DNA of 64,000 bases, from assembly GCA_964017045.1 (NCBI GenBank), contig OZ024794.1, positions 35,693,182 through 35,757,181 of the forward strand, written 5' to 3'. Shown in pieces: positions 55,010 to 63,689 of the stretch. This DNA comes from Omphiscola glabra. Lineage: Eukaryota; Mollusca; Gastropoda; Lymnaeidae. Each line of letters opens with the position of its first letter. Within the stretch, counting starts at the first letter, position 1. A model generated the notes under the pieces. It ran no database searches. It was given only the letters and a program-made list of their open reading frames with translations, and had not been told where the DNA came from. Position numbers and translations under genes: made by a program.

Positions 55010-55190
55010 AACAAGGCATGTGGAAGCTTGAAAACGTTTCGGCTGAGAACCTTCCTCAGCAGTAGCAGACAGAACAATAAGATAAGAACATTTCTACTGA
55101 GAGACTTCCTCAGCAGTAGCATACAGAACAATAAGATAAGAACATTTCTACTGAGAGACTTCCTCCGGCGTAGCAGACAGAACAAATGAA
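55010..55190 (-). repeat. Dispersed SINE-like core, copy 8, with a 54-bp triplication
   Basis: The core reads AAAACGTTTCGGCTGAGAAC then CTTCCTCAGCAGTAGCAGAC on the plus strand. The part from CTTCCTCAGCAGTAGC through ACATTTCTACTGAGAGA repeats every 54 bp, about three times, to 55190. Confidence 0.65.
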
Positions 55191-55745
55191 GATCGGACAA
55201 GAAATAGAAACGAGTTAAAAACTAAATGGTTTATTTATTATCCATTTATTGTCCTTGATGGGAAGTAACTTTTTTAACACGAAAGCGGAAATAAATTTTC
55301 GGTTGTCTCCTTTGCCATGTTTCCGATCAATCCGTGTTGAATCAAGAGCATAACCAGATTTGATTGTGTTAAAAACATTAATATTCTCAGCTGAAAGCAT
55401 GGATTCGGAACCCAACGTATTTTAAAGTCGATCGATACATTAATATCATTCATGAGCACAATCACCTAATTCACATGACCAGCGGTGACAGTTTATTTCA
55501 TGTGTATGAATTTGCTGCTTTCGTGTAGGAAAGCGGGGAGGGGGCGGGTGGGTATGAACGAAAATTCAACACGGGAACACCCAATTATGGCTATTATATA
55601 CAACTATGGCTTAACCGGGGAAGCCCTTAAATTAAGTCCGGGTATTTTGAGAATATTCTCGGTAGGTCCAAGTGTTACCCCCCCCTCCCTCGCCCCCCCC
55701 CCACCAAAAGAAAATAGGCTAATAGGCTATATGCCGGCCTTTAAA
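55191..55745. other. Unique sequence
   Basis: C runs at 55678-55702. No gene recognised. Confidence 0.4.
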
Positions 55746-55915
55746 CACTAGGTCTACACTATTATTACTATAGATGGTCCAACCTGACTACCCTTAAACA
55801 ATAGGTGTACACTACAGACGGTCCAACCTGCCTGGCCTTAAACAACAGATCTACACTACAGACGGTCCAACCTGCCAGCCTTTAAACAATAGGTCTACAG
55901 ACAGTCCTACAGACC
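55746..55915. repeat. Degenerate repeat of about 50 bp, 3-4 units
   Basis: TTAAACAATAGGTCTACAC, then ACAGACGGTCCAACCTGCC, recurs with length changes. Confidence 0.75.
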
Positions 55916-56159
55916 GCCCCACACAAAACAGGTAGCACTTTCTAGATTAATAAACTAGTCCCCTCTGATATAATTCAAGCTCTGTCATGCATGACGCTCC
56001 CTGCTTGGCATTTTTCACTAAGTACTAATCTCAGTACTATTTCAGTACTACTGTTAATATTAATATAAAACATGTTGAGCAGGGGGATTCATCTTGGGAA
56101 AGAATATAAAAATGAACAAAATACATTTGAAAAATAATAAAAATTCATTTACACAAAAA

Positions 56160-56348
56160 AAGAGGCCATAAGTATAAGATCGTTGGCTACGTTGAAGCTA
56201 CAAAGTGGCAACAAGATCGTTGCTTCGTTGTAGCCACAAAGTGGCCACAAGATCGTTGCTTCGTTGTAGCCACAAAGAGGCCATAAGATCGTTGGCTACG
56301 TTGTAGCCACAAAGAGGCCATAAGATCGTTGGCTACGTTGTAGCCTCT
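56160..56348. repeat. Repeat of about 37 bp, 5 units, two subtypes
   Basis: AAGATCGTTGGCTACGTTG plus TAGCCACAAAGAGGCCAT alternates with AAGATCGTTGCTTCGTTG plus TAGCCACAAAGTGGCCAC. Confidence 0.88.
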
Positions 56349-56435
56349 GGAATTATTATTTTATTTCAAAAGTAGTTTTACTGACTATCAAGATTGATAA
56401 AATGTTCCAACTGGCGCTTATCATACACAATTTCA

Positions 56436-56478
56436 ATGCAAAGTATTTCAGTATTAGCCATACTGAAATACTTTGCAT
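56436..56478. repeat. Perfect 18-bp inverted repeat with 7-nt loop
   Basis: The left arm ATGCAAAGTATTTCAGTA (56436-56453) and the right arm TACTGAAATACTTTGCAT (56461-56478) are perfect reverse complements around TTAGCCA. The right arm ends exactly one base before position 1 of the tRNA-like sequence. Confidence 0.96.
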
Positions 56479-56552
56479 AATGACATAGCTCAGTTGGTTA
56501 GAGCGTCTGCCTAGTAAGCAGAAGGTCGAGGGTTCGACTCCCCCTGAAGCCT
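56479..56552 (+). tRNA. tRNA-Thr(AGT)-like sequence, 5' acceptor strand lost (pseudo-tRNA or SINE head)
   Basis: D arm GCTC...GAGC (from 56488). Anticodon stem TCTGC/GCAGA with the 7-nt loop CTAGTAA, giving anticodon AGT at 56513-56515. T arm GAGGG/CCCCC with loop TTCGACT (one A-C mismatch). A-box TAGCTCAGTTGG and B-box GGTTCGACTCC are intact, and TTCTTTT follows at 56556. The 3' acceptor strand TGAAGCC (56545-56551) requires a 5' GGCTTCA, but the sequence has AATGACA, which pairs at only two or three positions. A functional Thr tRNA is therefore unlikely. Pol III transcription could still occur. Confidence 0.8.
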
Positions 56553-56789
56553 ACGTTCTTTTATCCCCTGCCGGCCTTATTTTCTTTTAAAATTATAAAT
56601 TTTATGTCTACAAAGTCATTTATCGCTTATTAATTATCAGTTTGTTGAACCTATTAGCGAAACAAAATACTTTCTTATAGAGTTGTTTTAAAGAAACTTA
56701 GATGTCGTGTAACACTATAAATATGACGGTGAATTTTGTACGACTGACCATGCTTATGGCCAATTATAGAAGTTAGTAATAGTTGATGA

Positions 56790-56881
56790 TAGTAATTAAA
56801 TAAGTATAAGTAGTATTATAGTCATTAATAGTATTACAGTTGTTTGTAGCATTATAGTAGGAAGTAGTATTATAGATGACC
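56790..56881. repeat. Loose AGTATTATAGTA repeat (left flank of LINE relic)
   Basis: AGTAGTATTATAGTCATTAA, AGTATTACAGTTG and GTAGCATTATAGTAGGAAGT are variants of one 11-13-bp motif. Similar words resume after the LINE relic, at 57152-57232. Confidence 0.7.
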
Positions 56882-57145
56882 ACCTGGCGTCTGTAAAAAA
56901 GCGCAAACTTGAGTGGTATGGCCACGTGACTAGAAAACAAGGGCTCGCCAAAGAAATCATGCAGGGCACAACTAGAGGAGGGAGAAGAAGAGGAAGATAG
57001 AGAAAAAGATGGGAAGATAACATCAAAGAGTGGACGGGATTAAAACTAGGCGATGCTATGCGTAGTGCAGAAGACCGAGAGGAATGGAGAAGGATAGTCT
57101 TCATGTCATCTGTGGCGCCCCAACGGTCCATGGACTAAGGGACAT
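56876..57145 (+). pseudogene. 3' end of RTE-like LINE ORF2 (same family as 32672-33832)
   Basis: Plus-strand translation gives DDHLASVKKRKLEWYGHVTR, then KQGLAKEIMQGTTRGGRRRG, an in-frame TAG at about 56998, then KRWEDNIKEWTGLKLGDAMR, SAEDREEWRRIVFMSSVAPQ and a stop. KRKL.WYGHV.R, RRRGR..KRWEDNI.EWTG and DRE.WR are the standard C-terminal motifs of this RTE-like family. There is no RT domain, so it is strongly 5'-truncated. The 3' tail is GATGATGA. It sits inside an AGTATTATA-type repeat. Confidence 0.85.
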
Positions 57146-57349
57146 GATGATGAGTATTATAGTAGTTTAGTTAGTAATACTATAATATAGTGATTGTAGT
57201 ATTATAGTAGTTGGTAGCATTATAGTAATTAGTAGTATGAGGTACTCGGTCAGTTTGATGGCTTGCCAAGTGACGCTGGTGTTTTGACTTTTGTGTCAAT
57301 AATTACCATGACATTCGTTTCGCTTTATTTAATCCACAGACACAAATGA

Positions 57350-58075
57350 CACTGTGATTACCGTGCTGTACGTGACAAAAAAATGCCATTGTCATTACAG
57401 GGCTTTACGTGACACAAAAATGCCATTGTCATTACAGGGCTGTACGTGACACAAAAATGCCATTGTCATTACAGGGCTGTACGTGACACAAAAATGCCAC
57501 TGTCATTACAGGGCTGTACGTGACACAAAAATGACATTGTCATTACAGGGTTGTGGTGACATAAAAATGCCATTGTCACTACAGGGCTGTACGTGACACA
57601 AAAATGACATTGTCATTAAAGGGTTGTACGTGACATAAAAATGACATTGTCATTACAGGGCTGTACGTGACACAAAAATGACATTGTCATTACAGGGTTG
57701 TGGTGACATAAAAATGCCATTGTCACTACAGGGCTGTACGTGACACAAAAATGACATTGTCATTAAAGGGTTGTACGTGACATAAAAATGACATTGTCAT
57801 TACAGGGTTGTATGTGAGACAAAAATGACATTGTCATTACAGAGTTGTACGTGACATAAAAATGACATTGTCATTACAGGGCTGCATGTGACACAAAAAT
57901 GACATTGTCATTACAAGGTTGTAAGTGACATAAAAATGACATTGTCATTACAGGGCTGTATGTGACACAAAAATGACATTGTCATTACAGGGCTGCATGT
58001 GACACAAAAATGACATTGTCATTACAGGGTTGTACGTGACATAAATATGGCATTGTCATTACAGGGTTGTGCTTA
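57350..58075. repeat. 37-bp tandem array, about 19 units, with a 4-unit duplication
   Basis: TGTACGTGACACAAAAATGC plus CATTGTCATTACAGGGC has a 37-bp period (57421, 57458 and onward). A four-unit string with the diagnostic GTTGTGGTGACATAAAAATG and CACTACAGGG occurs at about 57550 and again about 147 bp later. Confidence 0.94.
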
Positions 58076-58139
58076 GCTGAGTGAACAAAAAAATAGGTCA
58101 ATCAGCATTTGACAGATCTATCTTTGTCATCAAACAATA

Positions 58140-58352
58140 TGAGCCCACCACGCTGTACATACGAGGTACCACAGCCTAGGGCTGGGCTCACCACGCTGTA
58201 CATACGAGGATAGTAGAGTTTAAAAGATGTGTTTTGAGTACAGTTTTGAAGGCTGTAATGGTTGATATATTGCGGATGTGTAGTGGAAGAGAATTCCATT
58301 GTTTGGGGGCACAGTAAGAGAAAGATCGTTCACCGTATGTTTTTTGTATATA
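58140..58352 (-). pseudogene. C-terminal end of a CR1/jockey-like LINE RT, short relic
   Basis: Minus-strand translation from about 58350 gives KTYGERSFSYCAPKQWNSLP, LHIRNISTITAFKTVLKTHLF. The pattern YG-RSFS..AP..WNSLP..IR...F...LKTHLF closes RT proteins of CR1/L2/jockey-like elements and parallels the end of the copy at 41714. No RT palm is left. GCTGGGCTCACCACGCTGTA and a shortened copy of it flank the 3' side (58141-58205). Inactive. Confidence 0.8.
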
Positions 58353-58712
58353 TAGTGATATATCAACATAAACGTCATTAACCAGGTAGCTACAACCTAA
58401 CCATCATCAACCTGGTAGCTACAGCACAACCATCATCAACCTGGTATGGAGACAAAGTATCGCTTTACGTTCTACCTGCAAGGCATCGCATACCTGTGCA
58501 ACTTTTACCTGTTGACTTCTGCGCGCGACATCTGTACACCGTGACAGCTGGGCCTGGCAACCGTTTCTGTCAAAAAGATAACAGCAATTTACGGCATACA
58601 TGTTCCAGTTAATTAAGTCCTTTCAACATTTAGTTTATAATTTTACTAAGATTGATTTTTTATATTGATTAATTTTTTGTGTGTTAAATTGTTTATTGAA
58701 ATGTCTATACAC
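58353..58712. other. Unique sequence with a short direct repeat
   Basis: ACCATCATCAACCTGGTAG occurs two to three times at 58380-58445. No gene recognised. Confidence 0.4.
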
Positions 58713-58901
58713 CAGTGTCTCTCAAACCGTTTCTCCGGACCACATGTACAATAGGTTTCGTCTGATACAGCTTATCTTTTAAAGCATAAACGTTTGGTTC
58801 GTTTGTCCGATAATGAATTGTTTTAACTGACACAAGTTATATGGTGAAATGTCAGATTAGCTGATAGATTTCGTAGCAAAATTTCCGTGGGAGAAATACT
58901 G
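58713..58901. mobile_element. Probable hAT-like miniature, 189 bp
   Basis: The left end is CAGTGTCTCTCAAACCGTTT and the reversed right end is CAGTATTTCTCCCACGGAAA. The flanks read TATACACC and TAAACACC (7 of 8), if the border is placed one base into the left terminus, which leaves the exact edge ambiguous by 1 bp. No coding content. Confidence 0.55.
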
Positions 58902-59547
58902 TAAACACCTCGTAATTCGGTCATTTTTATTTTAATGTAAAAATACTCCACCTAATATAAACATAGATTTATACAAATGTATATTTATATTCCAAAAATA
59001 CACACGATTAACTAGATCTGAACTCAATGTTAAAATTCCACGTATCATATATTTTGGCATGGGGGGGGGGGGGTGTGCTTATGTCATTCTCCCATTTTTT
59101 TGTGGGGAAGAGGTTGTGGGGGCGGAATTTTATGCTACAATATATTTAGAAAAGCTGACCTTTCACTGATCCGTTGGACTTAAGGCGATAGATGGGCGTG
59201 GTAAAAAGATAGCAGTAATTCATGTCCTAGCTTAACGTCACGTTGCAGAAGTCTGAAATAACTACGATCAGCAACCAGGTTTGAACTGAAATGAACGACC
59301 GTACAGGTTCCACCAAATATCTTGTAAGCGATGAACCAAAGATCTTGTTAGTGATGCACCAAAGAGACTATGATTAATCGATGCACAATTTCCTTGTTTA
59401 GTCTAAACTACGGGGACTATTTGCTCAACATCGTTCAGATTCGTTCAATCTTCACTACACCAACTTCTTCATTTTCTGAACATACATTTATCATTCAAAT
59501 CTGGAACTTCCATCTTTTAAAAAAAATCATCTAATCTTTCAGACATA
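58902..59547. other. Unique sequence
   Basis: G run at 59060-59072. No gene recognised. Confidence 0.4.
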
Positions 59548-61955
59548 CACCTATACCTCGCTATACGGCCGCTCTTTATACGGCATTTCACTATTACGGA
59601 CTTTTAAAATTATGGCACTTTTTCGGTTTACGGCCCACGATGTTTCATTATACGGCCAATAGATACCCTCTCTTTAGTTTCAGCTTCTCCCCATAGGCGG
59701 CTCTGCTTTAGTAGTCTGCCTTATTTCCTGTGCTATCCCACCTTATTCATATCCTGTGACTCAGTAAGTTGACGTGCTTGTTCCTGTTTCTTTTCTGGTT
59801 GGGTTTTGTTTCTGTTTTGTTTGTTTGGATTAATTGGTGAATTGTAAGCATATTTGGTACGTATGAATCAGATTGACTGTATTTTCGTTATTAATGTAAT
59901 TAATTCATTAATTCTTTCAAATATATTCGTTACTTTTTAGCAAAAAATGTCACTGAACGTTCGTTGAAGTTAGATATCGGTACTGATAAAAAGAGAAGCT
60001 GAAAGTCTATCACGCTAGAGACCAAATTAGAAGTTTTACATCGCATTGAAGCTGGTGAAAAAATAATTAACATTTGCAATGCAATGGGACTGGCGAAGTC
60101 CACAGTTCAATGTACTCAAAATAGGAAAGAAGAAATTAAAACGCAGTCGCTGTCTGCTGCACATTCAAGTTTTTCAAATGTAACTCGCCGAAGAAGCACC
60201 ATAATGGAGAACATGGAAAAATTATTAGATACGTGGATTGAAGACAATAATCAACGAAGGATACCAATGAGCCAAATGACTATCCAGGAAAGGCTACAGT
60301 ATTTTTTGAAAATTTAATGAAGGAGAATTCTGATGTATCTGTGAAAGATGTATCATTCCAAGGAAGCCGAGGTTGGTTTGAAAAATTCAAAAATCGTCAC
60401 AATTTGCACAATTTAAAAATGAAAGGCGTGATGATGGTGGCGCAGCTAAAGAATATCCCAATATTTTGAAAAGAATTATTGAAAGAGGTGGATACCGACC
60501 TGAACAGGTGTTCAATGTAGACGAGACAGGACTCTATTGGAAGCGAATGCCTGAAAGAGCTTACATTTCAAAATGTGAAAAGTCTGCATCCGGATATAAA
60601 GTTTCAAAAGAAAGATTAACTTTGCTGCTTGGTGCTAATGCTGCTGTGGATTTTAAGCTAAAACCAATTTTAGTATACCTTTCCGAAAATCCAAGGTATT
60701 TTAAAGGGGTGAACAAGAAACAATTGCATGTCATTTGGAGATCCAACAAGAAAGGTTGGATGACTAAAATTCTCTTTGAAGACTGGTTTAAAAATTACTT
60801 TTGCCAAGAAGTAAAAAAAATACTTGAAGGAGAATAACTTAAGCAACAAGGCATTGCTTATTTTGGATAATGCTCCAGGGCACCCAGTTAATTTATTCAA
60901 ATTATCTGACGATGTGGTGATTGAGTATCTTCCCAAAAATACAACAGCTCTAATCCAGCCAATGGTTCAGGGTGCAATAGCCACTTTTAAGACTTATCAT
61001 TTACGCAGGACTTTTCGTAAACTTATTCACGAAACTGATGGTGAATCTTCAATAAAACAGTTTTGGAAAAAATACAACATCTGAGATGCCATAGATAACA
61101 TTAGCGAATCGTGGAAGAAATTAAAATCAACCACAATGAACCAAGTTTGGAAAAAAATCTGGCCAGAATGCATCAAAACTAATGAACCTGAAGTTGATTC
61201 TCTTTCTGAAATTCGACAAAACATACTAATCTTCGGAAGCCATCTTGGTTTTGAGGATTTGGAAGAAGGTGATTTGATTGGCCTTCTAGATGCTGACAGA
61301 GAACCTCTTTCAAACGATGAACTGATCCAGTTTGATACACAACAAGCACTCGATGAAGAGCCAGAGCCTGCTGTCTGCCAACAGCTAACTGCAAAGAACC
61401 TATCAAATGCACTTTCATATTTTGAGCAGGGAATGAACATCCTTCTTCAAAATGATCCCGACGAAGAACACAGCGCTAAAGTATCTAGAGGAGTAAATTC
61501 AGCAATTGCCTGTTACAAAACTCTTTTAAAAGAAGCAGAAAGCAAGGCGAAGCAGACAACTTTGCACCAATATTTTCAACTGGGTCAATCCACAACAGCG
61601 GAAAGTGAGGATGGCAGATGATTTTTCATGTTAATGTTCATCAGATTATAAAGTTTCAAAACATTTTATTTTATGTATAAATATGTGCATATGATTTCTT
61701 TTGTTTTTTTAATTTATATGTTTATTTTTTAAATTTCTTTTTACTGTTACAATGTTTTGTACTTTTATTTTTATAGGAAATGAAAAAAATAAAATGATTT
61801 AAGAACTAACGACTATATTATTTTATACAAAAATTTGAACAGATCAAATTACATTTGTATGGGTTTATATCAAAATTATTGATTCATTATACGGCTTTTC
61901 GCTTTACGGCCAACTTTTCCGGAACGTATCTAGGCCGTAAAGCGAGGTATGGGTG
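59548..61955 (+). mobile_element. Full-length pogo/Tigger-type DNA transposon with TA flanks
   Basis: 2408 bp. The left end CACCTATACCTCGCTATACG and the reversed right end CACCCATACCTCGCTTTACG are alike at 18 of 20 positions. Flanking dinucleotides are TA (59546-59547 and 61956-61957), the target of the Tc1/mariner-pogo superfamily. A second inner block (ATTATACGGC, TTTACGGCC) is shared by both ends. It encodes one decayed transposase. The right edge touches a 35-bp minisatellite. Confidence 0.93.
59947..61621 (+). pseudogene. Tigger-like transposase with CENP-B-type DNA binding and DDE domain, inactive
   Basis: In order: an N-terminal HTH (KSITLETKLEVLHRIEAGEK, 60003-60110), a CENP-B-like second HTH (RRSTIMENMEKLLDTWIED to SFQGSRGWFEKFKNRHNL), and the DDE region. 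The first Asp is in VFNVDETGLYW (60520-60522), the second in LLILDNAPGHP (60866-60868), and the third position lies in LIQPMVQGAIATF. Related transposases have Asp here (QPMDQG); this copy has Val (GTT, 60965-60967). Other damage: a frame change after the ATG at 59947, TGA at 60000-60002, frameshifts near 60310, near 60420 and at the A-run near 60820, and TGA at 61082-61084 inside KYNI*DAI. The C-terminal piece is open to 61621. Once a cut-and-paste transposase, now dead. Confidence 0.9.
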
Positions 61956-61957
61956 TA

Positions 61958-62140
61958 CTTGTTTGTAGCATAATGCAATTTGTAGTGAAATACTTGTTTG
62001 TAGCATAATGCAATTTGTAGTGAAATACTTGTTTGTAGCATAATGCAATTTGTAGTGAAATACTTGTTTTTAGCATAATGCAATTTGTAGTGAAATACTT
62101 GTTTGTAGCATAATGCAATTTGCAGTGAAATACTTTCAGA
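61958..62140. repeat. 35-bp tandem array, 5 units
   Basis: CTTGTTTGTAGCATAATGCA plus ATTTGTAGTGAAATA recurs with a 35-bp period. The first unit begins directly at the transposon's right TA. Confidence 0.93.
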
Positions 62141-62284
62141 TAATCATGCATATTGTATCCCAGCTAGAAGAGAGGGGTGTGATACTTGGCTGAAGCTGGC
62201 TTAGAAATGGTCATTACTCTCGACGGTCAATATATGGCTTGAATAATGTTAGCTTAGATACAAAGGAGTGAAGACGGCATTGAT

Positions 62285-62980
62285 TTGATCAGATCGATCA
62301 CATCCAGATTGATCACATCCAGATTGATCACGTCCAGATTGATTACATCCAGATTGATTACATCCAGATTGCTTACATCCAGATTAATCCATCTAGATTG
62401 ATTACATCCAGATTGATCACATCCATATTTATCACATCCATATTGATTACACCCATATTGAACACATCCATATATTTATCACATTAATATTGACCACATC
62501 CATATTGATAACATCGTTTAATCACATCCAGATTGATCAAATCCATATTTATCACATCCAGATTGATCACATCCAGATTGATTACATCCAGATTGATTAC
62601 ATCCAGATTGCTTACATCCAGATTAATCCATCCAGATTGATTACATCCAGATTGATTACATCCAGATTGATCACATCCATATTTATCACATCCAGATTGA
62701 TCACATCTAGATTGATTACATCCATATTGAACACATCCATATTTATCACATTCATATTGACCACATCCAGATTGATCACATCCAGATTGATCATATCCAC
62801 ATTTATCACATCCTGATTGATTACATCCAGATTGATTACATCCAGATTGATTACATCCAGATTTATCACATTCAGATTGATTGATGACATCCAGTTTGAT
62901 CACATCCAGATTGATCACATTTAGATTGATGACATTCAGTTTGATCACATCTAGATTGGTCACATTCAGATTGCATATGC
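62285..62980. repeat. 15-bp tandem array, about 46 units, with a 16-unit duplication
   Basis: The unit is ATCCAGATTGATCAC, with gatTac, ccaTatt and tttatc variants. 15 bp is 5 codons, so Asn/Asp/Val/Ile-type cycles stay open. The string GATTGCTTACATCC at 62369 recurs at 62608 with the same neighbours, a 239-bp higher-order step. Confidence 0.94.
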
Positions 62981-63061
62981 TATTAATCATTTCTTTTTTA
63001 ATTTTCCTTTTGTTTTTGATAAATAAGCAGCCTCTGGAGTTATTCCCTTGTGATGCCTTTG

Positions 63062-63530
63062 TGCGGCACTGGTGATGCCGTTGTGATCAACGTTTATACA
63101 ATCTGAACGTATGCCCCTTTGATCAGCGTCCATATAATCTGGGGTGATGCCCTTGTGATGCCCTTGTGATCAGCTTTCATATCATCTGGAGTGATGCCCT
63201 TGTGAGCAGCGTTCATACAATCTGGAGTGATGCTCTTGTGATCAGCGTTCATACAATCTGGTGTGATGCCCTTGTGATCAGCGTTCATTAATCTGGGGTG
63301 ATGCCCTTGTGATGCCCTTGTGATCAGCGTTCATACAATCTGGAGTGATGCCCTTGTGATCAGCATTGATATAATTTGGAGTGATGCCCTTGTCATGCCC
63401 TTGTGATCAGCGTTCATACAATCTGGAGTGATGACCTTGTGATCAGCATTCATATAATCTAGAGTGATGCCCTTGTGATCAGAGTTCATACAATCTTGTA
63501 GTGATGCCCCTGTGATCAGCATTCATACAA
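63062..63530. repeat. 36-bp tandem array, about 12 units
   Basis: GTGATGCCCTTGTGATCAGC plus GTTCATACAATCTGGA is the common form. Some units carry an extra GTGATGCCCTT. 36 bp is 12 codons, so the minus frames stay open. Confidence 0.92.
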
Positions 63531-63689
63531 TCATTTGTTCTAACATAAATATAAATGTAGTTAGTGTATGAAAAGTGAATCATTCTCTTGCTTATTAACA
63601 CCAATGATCGTCAGTATTAAGAGGCAAACCGACATCTTTAACACATGGCTTAGCCTTAATAGGCGGTTATTGAGAGCTCAACATTTAGT

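Noticed and set aside
56479..56552. Functional tRNA-Thr gene
   Set aside because: The acceptor stem cannot form (AATGACA against TGAAGCC), although the other arms and promoter boxes are good.
59947..61621. Domesticated Tigger-derived or jerky-like host gene
   Set aside because: Multiple stops and frameshifts plus intact TIRs and TA flanks show an ordinary dead transposon copy.
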